64,000 bases of DNA from JBEVJC01 sp040510375 (GCA_040510375.1 JBEVJC010000030.1:1-64000), one strand, 5' to 3'; positions 34,870 to 45,411 are shown, counted from the first letter of the stretch. Numbers and translations: made by a program. The notes: generated from the letters alone by a model not told the origin.

Positions 34870-35892
34870 ATGAAAACCCTGGTTTGTACAAATCCGCTAA
34901 AATTTGAATACAGCGAAAGACCAAAGCCGGCTTTGTCGAAGGGAAACGCGATACTGCGCGTCCGTCGTGTTGGAATCTGCGGAACCGATTTACATGCTTA
35001 CGAAGGCACACAGCCTTTTTTTAATTATCCCAGAATTTTGGGCCATGAAATTTCGGCCGAATTGGTAGCAGCTGATGGTGCAGATGATTTTAATACCGGC
35101 GAACTGGTGTCCATTATACCTTATTTTAACTGCGGCAATTGTGTCGCTTGTCGCACAGGTAAGCCAAACTGTTGCACCAGCATCAATGTTTGTGGGGTGC
35201 ATAGCGACGGGGCTATGGCGGAATACATATCCGTCCCTTCCAGTTCACTAATTCATGGAGATGGACTAACAGCTGACGCGCTCGCATTAGTGGAACCACT
35301 TGCTATAGGAGCGCATGGCGTACGAAGGGCAGCCGTTACTCCGGGTGAATTTGTACTGGTAATTGGCGCAGGCCCTATTGGGCTTGGAACCATGGAGTTT
35401 TCCCGCATTGCAGGCGGAAAAGTAATTGCGCTGGACATAAATGAATCGAGGCTGAATTTCTGCAGCCAACAATTGAAGATAGATTACGTCATAAATGCCG
35501 CTGCATCAGATGTGGTTGACCAGTTAATGCAGATAACTAACGGTGATATGCCTACAGTTGTGATCGACGCTACCGGCAACCAGAAGGCGATAAATAACGG
35601 GTTTAGTTATATGGCACACACCGCACGTTATGTCCTGATCGGACTACAGAAGAACGAGATCAGCTTTATGCATCCCGAATTTCATAAACGTGAAGCAACA
35701 CTGATGAGCAGCCGGAATGCGACACGCGAAGATTTTATACACACGATTGCCGCCTTAAAGAACCGGCTGGTGGATCCCACAAAATATATCTCTCACCGCG
35801 TACCCTTTGATAATGTCGCCGACAGCTTTCCAACCTGGCTTGATCGGGAAAATAAGGTGATCAAGGCAATGGTAGAATTCCCCCTTACCTAG
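34870..35892 (+). CDS. zinc-dependent alcohol dehydrogenase, 340 aa
   Basis: A medium-chain dehydrogenase: catalytic zinc site GICGTDLHAYEG and GHEISAELV near residues 38-65, structural zinc cysteines CGNCVACRTGKPNCC, and the NAD-binding GAGPIGLG near residue 167. Members of this subgroup act on sugars such as L-fucose, L-galactonate or sorbitol. As last gene of the fucose cluster it probably carries out one of the two oxidations. Sixty bases separate it from the SDR gene, the largest gap in the cluster. Confidence 0.85.
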   Translation: MKTLVCTNPLKFEYSERPKPALSKGNAILRVRRVGICGTDLHAYEGTQPFFNYPRILGHEISAELVAADGADDFNTGELVSIIPYFNCGNCVACRTGKPNCCTSINVCGVHSDGAMAEYISVPSSSLIHGDGLTADALALVEPLAIGAHGVRRAAVTPGEFVLVIGAGPIGLGTMEFSRIAGGKVIALDINESRLNFCSQQLKIDYVINAAASDVVDQLMQITNGDMPTVVIDATGNQKAINNGFSYMAHTARYVLIGLQKNEISFMHPEFHKREATLMSSRNATREDFIHTIAALKNRLVDPTKYISHRVPFDNVADSFPTWLDRENKVIKAMVEFPLT

Positions 35893-35987
35893 AGAAATCA
35901 TCTTTTATCACCTAAACCAGGAAGTTGCCGCACGCACCGGTTGGCAATACAATGTTGGTGGCAGTAAACTTTTCGTGTCCAAAGGGT

Positions 35988-36767
35988 TTAGTTTAGCAAA
36001 TGCGTGTCAATTAGTTCTGTAAATTCTGTCATCATTTTGTTTGAGATACTGTGTGTATTGTTCTCGTAAGAATGAAGAATTACTTTGAATTTGCTGTCCT
36101 TCAAAACTTGAATATGTTGTTTGACAGTATCTATCAACACTATTTTATCCGCAAGTCCGTGGAAAACTTCAATTTTAGAAATCTGTTTTTGGGATTTCTT
36201 GCTTAAAGGTTTAATTATGCGGTTGTCCATAGTTGCAAGCAAAGGGCAGGATAAACTTACAAGGTTGTTGTAACGAATACCTATCACATAACTTAAATCA
36301 CCTCCTTGTGAAGCTCCAATAATTACAGGTTTTTTTGTCGGCTTGTATTTGTCTGTTATTGCCTTGATAAATTTGCTTAATTTCTCTCCTTCTCGTAATA
36401 GTATTTTCATTTTATCATCTGTCGGAAGAGTGTAATAGTCTGTGGGAATAATTTTAAAAAACGAATAGTTCGCCTCATCATCTGGATATTGTCCTTGTAA
36501 TAATATTAGTCTGACAGGTGTTTTCAAGTCTTGTAGATACTTCCCAAATTCGTCAGGTGTTGAACCTCTCCAATGTAAACCAATTATGATTGGAATTCCA
36601 TTGTCCGTTGAGCTGATGTTAATTGTTGTGTCTTTGTATTTATAACCGCTAAGTTCGTGTAGTTCTTGACTTTGAACTGATTGTTGGGCGGTTATGCGGG
36701 TCTGGAACAAAAATAATGTCAGAGTTAAAATATAAATCAGTCGCATTTTGTAAAAGTTATTTGTCAA
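35988..36767 (-). CDS. secreted alpha/beta hydrolase (esterase-like), 259 aa
   Basis: A signal peptide ends near QTRITAQQ; the real start may be ATG 36746 (MRLIYILTLT), giving 252 residues. The nucleophile box is GASQGGDLSY, the acid probably in GLADKIV, and the histidine in NNTHSIS, as in phospholipase/carboxylesterase or dienelactone-hydrolase-like enzymes. Substrate unknown. It is AT-rich and isolated, convergent with the fucose cluster, so it may be an acquired gene. Confidence 0.75.
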   Translation of the reverse strand: MTNNFYKMRLIYILTLTLFLFQTRITAQQSVQSQELHELSGYKYKDTTINISSTDNGIPIIIGLHWRGSTPDEFGKYLQDLKTPVRLILLQGQYPDDEANYSFFKIIPTDYYTLPTDDKMKILLREGEKLSKFIKAITDKYKPTKKPVIIGASQGGDLSYVIGIRYNNLVSLSCPLLATMDNRIIKPLSKKSQKQISKIEVFHGLADKIVLIDTVKQHIQVLKDSKFKVILHSYENNTHSISNKMMTEFTELIDTHLLN

Positions 36768-36897
36768 AGTGCAGGGATTGCTGTCGTTTTATTATTGCTA
36801 CCAACTATGTATTTATGTTGTAGGCCTACCCTTTTTTCGGTCAGTTTGAAAGTGTAGCCCGGGGTATGCAACACGTATGTGCTGTGAGAAAATGAAT

Positions 36898-38190
36898 CTA
36901 GTCGTGCATAATACCATTCTGCTTTTCAGGCAACTCAATAATAAAGACAGACCCCATATTTATTGTACTTTGCGCCATGATGAAACCGTTGTGCCTGTCA
37001 ACTATTTTTTTGCAAATAGATAAGCCAACTCCTGTTCCTTCAAATTCGTGATAGCTGTGGAGCCTTTTAAAAACCATAAAAATATCTTCGGCATATTTGG
37101 TATCGAATCCGATCCCATTATCAGATACCGATATCCTGTAATAGTTTATGTTGTTCAGATTATTTTGGGGTGCCCTTAGTTCCGAAGCTTTAATTTTCTC
37201 CGATGAAATATTTACTTTAGGATCAACACCGGGTCGTCTGAATTTGATCGCATTGCTGATGAGGTTGTAGAATAACTGGCGCATTAAGCTGGGAACAGCA
37301 TATAAGACAGGCAATGGATCTATATTTACCTGAGCATTTGATTTTTCTATCTCAACATCCAGTTCGACTAAAGATTCTTTTACCAGGGCATTCAGGTCAA
37401 TATTTAAAAAATCTGCTGCGTCCACCGAGTGCCTCGAAAATTGAAGCAGATTGTTTATCAGCGATTGCATTCTTTGCGATGAACTGCTGATCTTGACAAG
37501 ATATTTTTCTACTTCTTTTTGATCATCTTTCTGAGATAATATTTTATCACTGAAGATCATTATTTTTCTCAAAGGCTCCTGCAGGTCATGGGAAGCTACG
37601 TAAGCAAAGCGATCTAATTCTTCATTTACGACTTTAAGATGCATATTGTTTTCAACCAATTGCTTGTTTAAGAGTTTTATCTTTTCTTCAGATATCTTCC
37701 TGTCTTCAATTTCTTTTTGCAAAGACTTGTTAGCCGCTATTAATTGTGCTTCATTTGTTATTAGCTGATGATTTTTCCTGTAAAGCTCAACGAACACACC
37801 AACCTTAACCCTTAGCAGCTCGGGGTTTATCGGTTTGTAGATATAATCAACACCACCCATCCGGTATCCCTTAAAAATAAATTCCTCATCGTTGCTATAG
37901 GCCGTGATAAAAATGACAGGAATTGATTTGAGTTTATCCCGCTCATAAATGAGAGTGGCAGTTTCCAGGCCGTCCATTTCCGGCATTTGAACATCCATGA
38001 GTATAAGCGAGAAATCATGCTGATTTAACAGAATTTTCAGAGCGGCCCTTCCGGAATTTGCCTTTACGATGTTGTAATTGTCTTTTTCCAAAATTGTCTC
38101 AATCGAAAAAAGATTGTCTTCCCGGTCGTCCACAACCAAAATCTTAATGTCAGATTTATTAACTAAATCCGTTGTTTTTGCAACATCCAT
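36898..38190 (-). CDS. response regulator-histidine kinase hybrid, 430 aa
   Basis: An N-terminal receiver (residues about 15-130; VVDDREDN, phospho-acceptor in LILMDVQMPEMDG, lysine in IYKPI) is joined by a coiled coil (about 140-190) to HisKA (ASHDLQEPLRK, histidine near 200) and HATPase (NLISNAIKF, DNGIGF, GTGVGLSICKKI). There is no membrane segment, so it is cytosolic. Its start lies 3 bases after the stop of the giant poly-HAMP kinase, whose C-terminal receivers may pass phosphate to or from it. No output DNA-binding domain is present. Confidence 0.9.
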   Translation of the reverse strand: MDVAKTTDLVNKSDIKILVVDDREDNLFSIETILEKDNYNIVKANSGRAALKILLNQHDFSLILMDVQMPEMDGLETATLIYERDKLKSIPVIFITAYSNDEEFIFKGYRMGGVDYIYKPINPELLRVKVGVFVELYRKNHQLITNEAQLIAANKSLQKEIEDRKISEEKIKLLNKQLVENNMHLKVVNEELDRFAYVASHDLQEPLRKIMIFSDKILSQKDDQKEVEKYLVKISSSSQRMQSLINNLLQFSRHSVDAADFLNIDLNALVKESLVELDVEIEKSNAQVNIDPLPVLYAVPSLMRQLFYNLISNAIKFRRPGVDPKVNISSEKIKASELRAPQNNLNNINYYRISVSDNGIGFDTKYAEDIFMVFKRLHSYHEFEGTGVGLSICKKIVDRHNGFIMAQSTINMGSVFIIELPEKQNGIMHD

Positions 38191-38193
38191 TTA

Positions 38194-41100
38194 TTATCTT
38201 TTATATAACCATACTCTCATCAGTGACATTAGCTGGTCAATTTTCAAAGGCTTGGTTATATAATCAGAGGCTCCGGCCTCTATGCATTTTTCCCTGTCTC
38301 CTTTCATTGCTTTTGCAGTAACTGCAATTATCGGAAGGCTGCTGTTCTTATGCTCTCTCCTTATTTTCTGGGTTGTTTCATATCCATCCATTTCAGGCAT
38401 CATTATATCCATAAGCACTATATCTATATCGTTATTTTCGCTCAGGATGTGCATGGCTTCCTTTCCGCTTTCTGCGGTGATAGTATTGATATTGAATCTT
38501 TCAAACGCGGTAGTTAAAGCAAACAAATTACGCACATCATCATCAACCACCAGCACATTTTTACTTGTTAAAATATCCTCCTTCAGACGGAGGTCTTCTA
38601 TCAGTTTTCGTTTTTCCGGTAACAGGTCTTTGTGGTCAATATGCAGCAGCAGTATCGTCTCTTCCAATAGTAAATCGAGTGATTGTACATCTTTTAAAAT
38701 TATTTTGTTGGCGTATTGTTTAAGCTTCGTTCTTTCCTTAGCCGAAAAATCTTTCGCAGAATAGATTATTACCGGCGTCATCTGGGCTTTATTCATCCCA
38801 CTTATTTCAGTCACTAATTCCAGCCCTGAGATATCCGGTAACATGTAATCCACAATAATACAGTCGTACATATTCTGCTTAATTAATGCCAGCGCCTGTT
38901 TTCCCGAATCTGCAATTTCAATTTGAACCAGATCGCCGTTTGCTAAAATCTTGGCTACTTGTGAAGAGTCCGGTTCGTTGTCTTCCACTATCAATAACCG
39001 CCTGGTCTTTTTGTCGCTAAACTCTACTATGTCAGAGAACAACACCGTTAATGCTTCTGCTTTCAATGGCTTTAAATGGAAGCTTCTTGCGCCACGCTGC
39101 ATAGCCAGTAAACGATTCTCTTCACCGGAAATAAGATGAACAGGAATGTGACGAAAACTGATATCATTTTTAAAAAGATCAAGAATGCGCCATCCACTTG
39201 CATCCGGCAATTTGATGTCGAGGGTTATCGCTGCAGGCAGGTATTTATTTGCAAGATTAAATACCTCGCTGAAATTTGTTGCAACCACCACTTTTAGTTC
39301 TTTCTCGTGAGCTTTTTCTATCATAATCTTCCCGAAGCGAAAATCGTCTTCAATAACGAGCACCACTTTGTCTCCGGGTACTATAGTATTCCTGTCATCA
39401 CCACTTTCATTTATTATTTCATTCAATACATTCAGGTCTTTGGTTTCAGCAACCTTAATCGTTGGTACCGATTGTATGGTTACACTATCGGTTACATCTT
39501 CCAGTTTATATTCGCTTACTTTCAGGTTAGAATGTTTTTCTTTTTTAGCCACGGCATCGTAATCGATTGGAAGGAATAGCGTAAAAGTACTGCCCTGTCC
39601 CACTTCACTTTCTAGTTCAATCGTTCCTCCGAGCAGATCCGCCAGTCCGCGGCTGATTGATAAACCCAAACCTGTGCCGCCATATTTACGACTCGTAGAA
39701 CCTTCAGCCTGCTGGAAGGCTTCGAATATGATGTTTTGTTTGTCTTTTGAAATTCCAATCCCGGTATCGCTAATTGCAAATGCAACAACACGCCTTGCAT
39801 TATCAAGGCCCGGGTGGCTTTGTCTCCAGTTGTGATTGGCCTCATAAATGCGCAATCTCACTTCTCCCTTCTCTGTAAACTTAAATGAATTGGAAAGCAG
39901 GTTCTTTAGAATCTGGTTGAGTCGTTGAGCATCTGTTTCAAGACTGCCCGGCAATCTTTCATCCATTTCTATATTGAACTTCAGGTTCTTGCTTTCAGAA
40001 ATGTGTTTAAAAGTTGTTTCAACGAATGCGGTGATCGCACTGAATCTAAGGTTAACAAAATCTGTAGAAATATATCCCGATTCAATTTTAGAAAGATCGA
40101 GAATATCATTTATCAACTGGATTAGATCATCGCCGCAACTGTGAATGGTTTTTGCATAGCGAACCTGTTTTTCATTCAGGTTGCCTTCATGATTTTCATA
40201 TAATTGCTGTGCTAAGATCAATAACGAGTTTAATGGTGTACGCAACTCATGCGACATATTTGCAAGGAACTCAGATTTATATTTCGATGTCAGCTGCAAC
40301 TGCTCTGCTTTTTCTTCCAGTGACCTTCTGGCTTCTTCCACGTCCTTGTTCTTGGCTTCCACTTCTTCTTTCTGTTTAACCATCAGTTGTGCCTTATCCT
40401 GCAACTCTTCATTAGTTCTTCTTAGTTCATCAGCCAAAGATTGAGACTGCTCCAGCAGTCCTTCCGTTCTGGAGTTTGCTTCGATGGTGTTCAGAACTAT
40501 ACCGATACTTTCTGTTAACTGGCTTAAGAAGTCAAGATGGGTTTCACTGAATGTATCGAACGAAGCAAGTTCAATAACCGCTTTTATTTCTGTTTCAAAT
40601 AATACAGGAAGAACGATCAGATTTACCGGTGCAGCTTTACCTAATCCGGAACTGATCTTGATATAGTTCTTGGGAACATTCGTCAGCAGTATCCTTTCTT
40701 TTTCAACAGCGCACTGTCCGACCAACCCCTGGCCCAGGGCAAATTCTTTCGACATGGTTACTTCATCACCGTACGCATACGCAGCAAATAACTTCAATTT
40801 TTGATTCTGGAAATTTTCATCCTGTTCCAGAATGTAAAACATCCCTTTTTGCGCATGTACCACCTGTGCCAATTCAGAAAGGATACGACGTGTTACCGTG
40901 TTCAGGTCTTTTTGACCCTGCAACATCTGTGTGAATTTTGCAAGGTTCGATTTCAACCAGTCCTGTTCCTGGTTCCTTAATGTTGTTTGCTTAAGGTTAA
41001 CAATCATCTGGTTGATGGTGTCTTTCAGTTCTTCTACTTCACCTTTCGCTTCCACACGGATCATCTGGGTAAGATCACCTTTCGTCACTGAAGAGGCAAC

Positions 41101-44100
41101 TTCAGAGATAGCACGCACCTGTGTAGTCAGGTTTTCTGCCAACTGGTTTACGTTTTCTGTAAGATTCTTCCAGATCCCTGATGCGCCGGGCACACTTGCC
41201 TGTCCGCCCAATCTTCCTTCTACACCAACTTCACGTGCAACCGTTGTTACCTGGTCGGCAAACACGGCAAGTGTATCAATCATTTCATTGATGGTATCCG
41301 TTAATTGCGCAACCTCACCACGGGATACAATAGATAACTTTTGTTTCAGATTTCCTGTTGCAACTGCCGTTACCACTTTTGCAATTCCACGAACCTGGTT
41401 AGTAAGGTTCGATGCCATCATGTTCACAGAGTCAGTAAGATCTTTCCATGTTCCTGCAACCCCCTGCACTTCTGATTGACCGCCAAGTTTCCCCTCCGTA
41501 CCAACCTCTCTTGCCACACGTGTTACCTCGTAAGCAAATGAATTTAGCTGGTCCACCATTGTATTAATGGTGTTTTTCAGATCGAGAATTTCTCCCTTAA
41601 CGTCAATAGTTACTTTTTTGGAAAGGTCACCTGATGCCACTGCTTTCGTTACCTCTGCAATATTACGCACCTGGGAGGTGAGGTTACCTGTCATGTGGTT
41701 TACTGAGTCAGTAAGATCTTTCCATGTTCCTGCAACCCCCGGTACAAACGCCTGTCCGCCCAGCTTACCGTCAGTACCAACTTCTCTTGCCACACGTGTC
41801 ACCTCGGAAGCGAATGCACGTAACTGGTCCACCATTGTATTTAGTGTTTCCTTTAATTGCAATATTTCCCCACGAACGTCCACGGTGATTTTTCTTGACA
41901 TATCACCGTTCGCAACCGCAATAGCAACGTCTGCAATATTTCTTACCTGTGCTGTCAGGTTACCTGCCATCTGGTTCACCGAGTCCGTAAGATCTTTCCA
42001 TGTTCCTGCAACACCAGGCACATTCGCCTGACCACCGAGTTTACCTTCTGTACCAACTTCCCTTGCCACACGGGTAACCTCTGATGCAAATCCACGAAGC
42101 TGTTCCACCATCGTGTTGATGGTATTTTTTAATTCAAGAATTTCACCCTTGACATCCACTTCAATTTTACGGGAAAGGTCACCGTTAGCAACGGCTGTTG
42201 TCACCTCTGCAATATTCCTTACCTGCGAAGTCAGGTTGGATGCCATCTTATTTACAGAGTCTGTAAGGTCTTTCCAAAGACCTTCCACCCCCGGCACATC
42301 CGCCTGTCCGCCCAACTTTCCTTCTGAACCAACTTCCCTTGCCACACGGAATACTTCTGAACCAAATGAGTTTAACTGATCAACCATCGTATTGATGGTG
42401 TTTTTTAATTCAAGGATTTCTCCCTTAACATCCACGGTAATTTTTCTTGACAAATCACCTTTTGCCACGGCCGTTGTTACGTCCGCAATGTTTCTTACCT
42501 GGGCAGTAAGATTGGATCCCATCTGGTTTACAGATTCCGTGAGATCCCTCCATGTTCCGCCCACACCTTTTACTTTTGCCTGGCCACCAAGTTTTCCTTC
42601 AGTTCCAACTTCCAATGCCACCCTTGTTACCTCAGATGCAAAAGAGTTTAACTGATCCACCATTGTATTAATGGTATTCTTCAGCTCTAATATCTCCCCG
42701 GCAACATCCACCGTAATCTTTTTTGATAAGTCACCATTTGCAACAGCGGTTGTAACCTCCGCAATGTTTCTTACCTGGGCAGTAAGATTGGATCCCATCT
42801 GGTTTACAGAGTCTGTCAGATCTTTCCATGTTCCCCCAACCCCCTGCACTTTAGCCTGCCCACCGAGCTTTCCTTCGGTACCTACCTCCAATGCCACCCT
42901 CGTTACTTCAGATGCAAAAGAGTTCAGCTGATCCACCATTGTATTGATGGTATTTTTTAATTCAAGGATCTCTCCCTGGACATCCACTGTAATTTTTCTT
43001 GACAGATCACCTTTCGCCACTGCTGTTGTTACATCAGCAATATTTCGTACCTGCGCTGTAAGATTGGATCCCATCTGGTTCACAGACTCGGTAAGATCTT
43101 TCCATACGCCACCTACACCTTTTACTGTCGCCTGGCCACCAAGCTTTCCTTCTGAACCAACTTCTCTTGCCACACGGGTAACCTCTGCAGAGAACGAGTT
43201 CAGCTGATCAACCATTGTGTTGATCGTATTTTTCAATTCAAGGATTTCTCCTTTAACATCCACAGTAATTTTTCTTGAAAGATCGCCTCTTGCTACGGCC
43301 GTTGTTACCTCCGCAATATTCCTGACCTGGCCGGTAAGATTTGATGCCATCTGGTTTACAGAGTCAGTAAGATCTTTCCATGTCCCTGCAACCCCTTTTA
43401 CCTCTGCCTGCCCGCCAAGTTTACCATCAGTACCAACTTCCCTCGCTACACGGGTTACCTCAGATGAAAATGAATTCAACTGATCAACCATCGTATTGAT
43501 CGTGTTCTTCAGTTCAAGAATTTCTCCCTGAACATCCACGGTAATCTTTTTAGAGAGATCACCCTTGGCAACTGCTGTTGTTACCTCAGCAATGTTGCGC
43601 ACCTGGCCTGTAAGATTCCCGGCCATTTGGTTCACAGAGTCAGTCAAATCTTTCCATACACCTGCCACACCCTTTACTTTTGCCTGACCCCCAAGAATAC
43701 CTTCAGACCCCACTTCACGGGCCACACGTGTTACCTCCATGGAGAACAGGTTTAACTGTTTTACCATGTCATTTACTTCCTTGGCAATTCTTCCAAATTC
43801 GCCTTGTAACAAATGGTCGCCAATCTTAAGGGGCATTTCCTGGGATAGATTTCCTTTGGCAACAGAACTTATAACATGGGCTATTTCAATGGTAGGATGA
43901 ACAAGATCAGATATAAGACTATTGATTGAATCAACACCGGTATTCCATGAGCCTCTGGCCGAGCGTGGCAATTCAACCCTGTGATTAAGGCGCCCTTGTT
44001 TTCCGATAGTATTCCTGGCAAGATTTAACTCCTGCACTAATGTTTCGTTGAGTGAGATGATGTCATTTAAAGTGTCGCATATCTTACCGCTTATTCCAAT

Positions 44101-44430
44101 TCTGTCAATAGGCATCCGAACGGTAAAATTGCCGTTTTTCACTTCCCCCAGAACCTGTAACAATTCATGGATGTGAAAGCCATCCATTAGCTCAGTGGCG
44201 CCATTATTTAATTTTCCCGTTGAACTACCATTACTCATTTTTGTAGCTCCATTGGTTTTTCCATTGGAAGATTTGTTTCCCTTCCCGTTTGATCCGTTGG
44301 CGCGGCTTTTAGTTTTACTAACTAATGCGCTACCAGTTTTTCCATTTGATTTTTTCATAAAAGTTGCAGAAGCAGAAGGCAATGTAGCAGTACCCCTCGG
44401 CTTTACCGCGGCGTTGACATTTTTTTTCAT
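38194..44430 (-). CDS. giant soluble hybrid histidine kinase with poly-HAMP array, 2078 aa
   Basis: A serine/asparagine/lysine-rich N-terminus (1-75) precedes a first HAMP-like unit, then ten tandem 92-residue HAMP-type repeats (about 215-1135), each with an LGGQ and a DLT.SVN segment. A GAF domain follows (about 1165-1315), then coiled coil, HisKA (MSHELRTPLN, histidine near 1393), HATPase (NLLSNSFKF, GTGLGLSISRGL) and three receivers (about 1690-1800, 1810-1917, 1957-2078). There is no membrane helix. The layout resembles fungal group III osmosensing kinases and large Bacteroidota hybrid kinases. The signal is unknown. It is co-transcribed with the REC-kinase gene 3 bases downstream. Confidence 0.95.
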   Translation of the reverse strand: MKKNVNAAVKPRGTATLPSASATFMKKSNGKTGSALVSKTKSRANGSNGKGNKSSNGKTNGATKMSNGSSTGKLNNGATELMDGFHIHELLQVLGEVKNGNFTVRMPIDRIGISGKICDTLNDIISLNETLVQELNLARNTIGKQGRLNHRVELPRSARGSWNTGVDSINSLISDLVHPTIEIAHVISSVAKGNLSQEMPLKIGDHLLQGEFGRIAKEVNDMVKQLNLFSMEVTRVAREVGSEGILGGQAKVKGVAGVWKDLTDSVNQMAGNLTGQVRNIAEVTTAVAKGDLSKKITVDVQGEILELKNTINTMVDQLNSFSSEVTRVAREVGTDGKLGGQAEVKGVAGTWKDLTDSVNQMASNLTGQVRNIAEVTTAVARGDLSRKITVDVKGEILELKNTINTMVDQLNSFSAEVTRVAREVGSEGKLGGQATVKGVGGVWKDLTESVNQMGSNLTAQVRNIADVTTAVAKGDLSRKITVDVQGEILELKNTINTMVDQLNSFASEVTRVALEVGTEGKLGGQAKVQGVGGTWKDLTDSVNQMGSNLTAQVRNIAEVTTAVANGDLSKKITVDVAGEILELKNTINTMVDQLNSFASEVTRVALEVGTEGKLGGQAKVKGVGGTWRDLTESVNQMGSNLTAQVRNIADVTTAVAKGDLSRKITVDVKGEILELKNTINTMVDQLNSFGSEVFRVAREVGSEGKLGGQADVPGVEGLWKDLTDSVNKMASNLTSQVRNIAEVTTAVANGDLSRKIEVDVKGEILELKNTINTMVEQLRGFASEVTRVAREVGTEGKLGGQANVPGVAGTWKDLTDSVNQMAGNLTAQVRNIADVAIAVANGDMSRKITVDVRGEILQLKETLNTMVDQLRAFASEVTRVAREVGTDGKLGGQAFVPGVAGTWKDLTDSVNHMTGNLTSQVRNIAEVTKAVASGDLSKKVTIDVKGEILDLKNTINTMVDQLNSFAYEVTRVAREVGTEGKLGGQSEVQGVAGTWKDLTDSVNMMASNLTNQVRGIAKVVTAVATGNLKQKLSIVSRGEVAQLTDTINEMIDTLAVFADQVTTVAREVGVEGRLGGQASVPGASGIWKNLTENVNQLAENLTTQVRAISEVASSVTKGDLTQMIRVEAKGEVEELKDTINQMIVNLKQTTLRNQEQDWLKSNLAKFTQMLQGQKDLNTVTRRILSELAQVVHAQKGMFYILEQDENFQNQKLKLFAAYAYGDEVTMSKEFALGQGLVGQCAVEKERILLTNVPKNYIKISSGLGKAAPVNLIVLPVLFETEIKAVIELASFDTFSETHLDFLSQLTESIGIVLNTIEANSRTEGLLEQSQSLADELRRTNEELQDKAQLMVKQKEEVEAKNKDVEEARRSLEEKAEQLQLTSKYKSEFLANMSHELRTPLNSLLILAQQLYENHEGNLNEKQVRYAKTIHSCGDDLIQLINDILDLSKIESGYISTDFVNLRFSAITAFVETTFKHISESKNLKFNIEMDERLPGSLETDAQRLNQILKNLLSNSFKFTEKGEVRLRIYEANHNWRQSHPGLDNARRVVAFAISDTGIGISKDKQNIIFEAFQQAEGSTSRKYGGTGLGLSISRGLADLLGGTIELESEVGQGSTFTLFLPIDYDAVAKKEKHSNLKVSEYKLEDVTDSVTIQSVPTIKVAETKDLNVLNEIINESGDDRNTIVPGDKVVLVIEDDFRFGKIMIEKAHEKELKVVVATNFSEVFNLANKYLPAAITLDIKLPDASGWRILDLFKNDISFRHIPVHLISGEENRLLAMQRGARSFHLKPLKAEALTVLFSDIVEFSDKKTRRLLIVEDNEPDSSQVAKILANGDLVQIEIADSGKQALALIKQNMYDCIIVDYMLPDISGLELVTEISGMNKAQMTPVIIYSAKDFSAKERTKLKQYANKIILKDVQSLDLLLEETILLLHIDHKDLLPEKRKLIEDLRLKEDILTSKNVLVVDDDVRNLFALTTAFERFNINTITAESGKEAMHILSENNDIDIVLMDIMMPEMDGYETTQKIRREHKNSSLPIIAVTAKAMKGDREKCIEAGASDYITKPLKIDQLMSLMRVWLYKR
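41000..43780 (-). repeat. ten tandem 276-bp coding repeats (HAMP units)
   Basis: The unit encodes LGGQ...GV.G.WKDLT.SVNQM.SNLT.QVR, then GDLS.KITVD, GEI.ELKNTINTMVDQL and EVTRVAREVG. Neighbouring central units are nearly identical in protein sequence while the last two (toward the GAF domain) are more divergent. The 276-bp period is exact over the array, so copy number can change by unequal recombination without frameshift. Short-read assemblies may have collapsed or expanded it. Confidence 0.9.
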
Positions 44431-44587
44431 AAATAATCTTTAAGAGACTTTTACTTTTAAATTATAAACAGATGGAATACAAGCAGGGTAATTATTGTGT
44501 TTTTTTAATAAGTGTAATATTTAAAATTAATTAATTATATCAATATAATCATAATACATATCTTAGTGTTATTACCCACTAATTGTA

Positions 44588-45022
44588 ATGGAAAAAGATC
44601 AGCTTTCTGAAATGAACATCGCCACCCCAGGATCCGGAAAATTTATACTGTTGGGTGAAGATGATATAGATGATCAGGAAATTCTTGAAGAAGTTTTTTC
44701 AACGATCGACCCACTCCTGCGTCTGCACTTTATAAATAACGGGAAGAAACTGGTATCACATTTCGAAGGAGTAAGTGACGAACAGCTCCCGAATTTAATT
44801 ATTTTGGATTACAATATGCCAGAATTAAACGGGGCGGAGATACTAAGGAACCTGAATAGCAATATACGGGTAAAACATGTTCCCAAAATCATCTGGAGCA
44901 CTTCAAATGCACCGGCATACAGGGATATTTGTATGCAATTGGGAGCAAGTGATTACCTGGTAAAGCCTTCCAAAGTAACTGTGCTTGTCGATATGGCCAG
45001 GTATATGCTCTCATTTTGCTAA
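44588..45022 (+). CDS. stand-alone response regulator, 144 aa
   Basis: A receiver domain of the Rcp1-like type: LLGEDDIDDQE acidic pocket, phospho-acceptor in LIILDYNMPELNG, and the lysine in YLVKPSK. A 20-residue leader precedes it. It is transcribed divergently from the giant kinase with 157 bases between, so it is a natural acceptor or shuttle for that kinase. There is no output domain. Confidence 0.9.
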   Translation: MEKDQLSEMNIATPGSGKFILLGEDDIDDQEILEEVFSTIDPLLRLHFINNGKKLVSHFEGVSDEQLPNLIILDYNMPELNGAEILRNLNSNIRVKHVPKIIWSTSNAPAYRDICMQLGASDYLVKPSKVTVLVDMARYMLSFC

Positions 45023-45057
45023 GAGTAAACGGATCGGTACAGATATATGAAAAGGAG

Positions 45058-45411
45058 TTAAACGTGAGGAGAAAACAATTCCTGAAGACTGGCGAGGGAA
45101 ATGGGCTTTTCCCAAATCTTTACATTTGGAACTGATAAAAAAGCACTGGTATTTTGCTTAAATGCGCTGATCAGGTTTAATTTTATAGATGGATTATTTT
45201 TTATTATCTCATCAGCAAGTTCCCATCCATGGCCATCCGGTAAATTGTTATCTATAAATAAAATATCCGGGGATTTTTCACTGATAAGCTTAAGTCCGTC
45301 CTGTATATTGTATGCCAGGTAAACTTCATAGCCTGTCTTTTGCAGATAGGATTTCATTATCGCACAAAAATCCACCTCATCGTCAATAATTAAAATCTTT
45401 ATTTTTCGCAT
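45058..45411 (-). CDS. stand-alone response regulator, 117 aa
   Basis: The start ATG 45411 (RKIKILIIDDEVDF) is preferred because the upstream open frame to 45468 overlaps the divergent kinase and is not receiver-like. The phospho-acceptor is in ILFIDNNLPDGHG and the conserved lysine in IWEKPISL. The divergent kinase gene begins 20 bases away at 45432, so the two share a promoter region and probably a signalling pathway. Confidence 0.85.
   Translation of the reverse strand: MRKIKILIIDDEVDFCAIMKSYLQKTGYEVYLAYNIQDGLKLISEKSPDILFIDNNLPDGHGWELADEIIKNNPSIKLNLISAFKQNTSAFLSVPNVKIWEKPISLASLQELFSPHV

Noticed and set aside
40931..43483. Series of 86-88 codon plus-strand frames with similar sequences opposite the giant kinase
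   Set aside because: They repeat at 276 bp because they are antisense to the HAMP repeats; their proline/serine/threonine-rich products are typical shadows.
41000..43780. Regular repeats that could be mistaken for a CRISPR array
   Set aside because: The unit is 276 bp, fully coding, with no short repeat-spacer pattern and no cas genes in the window.
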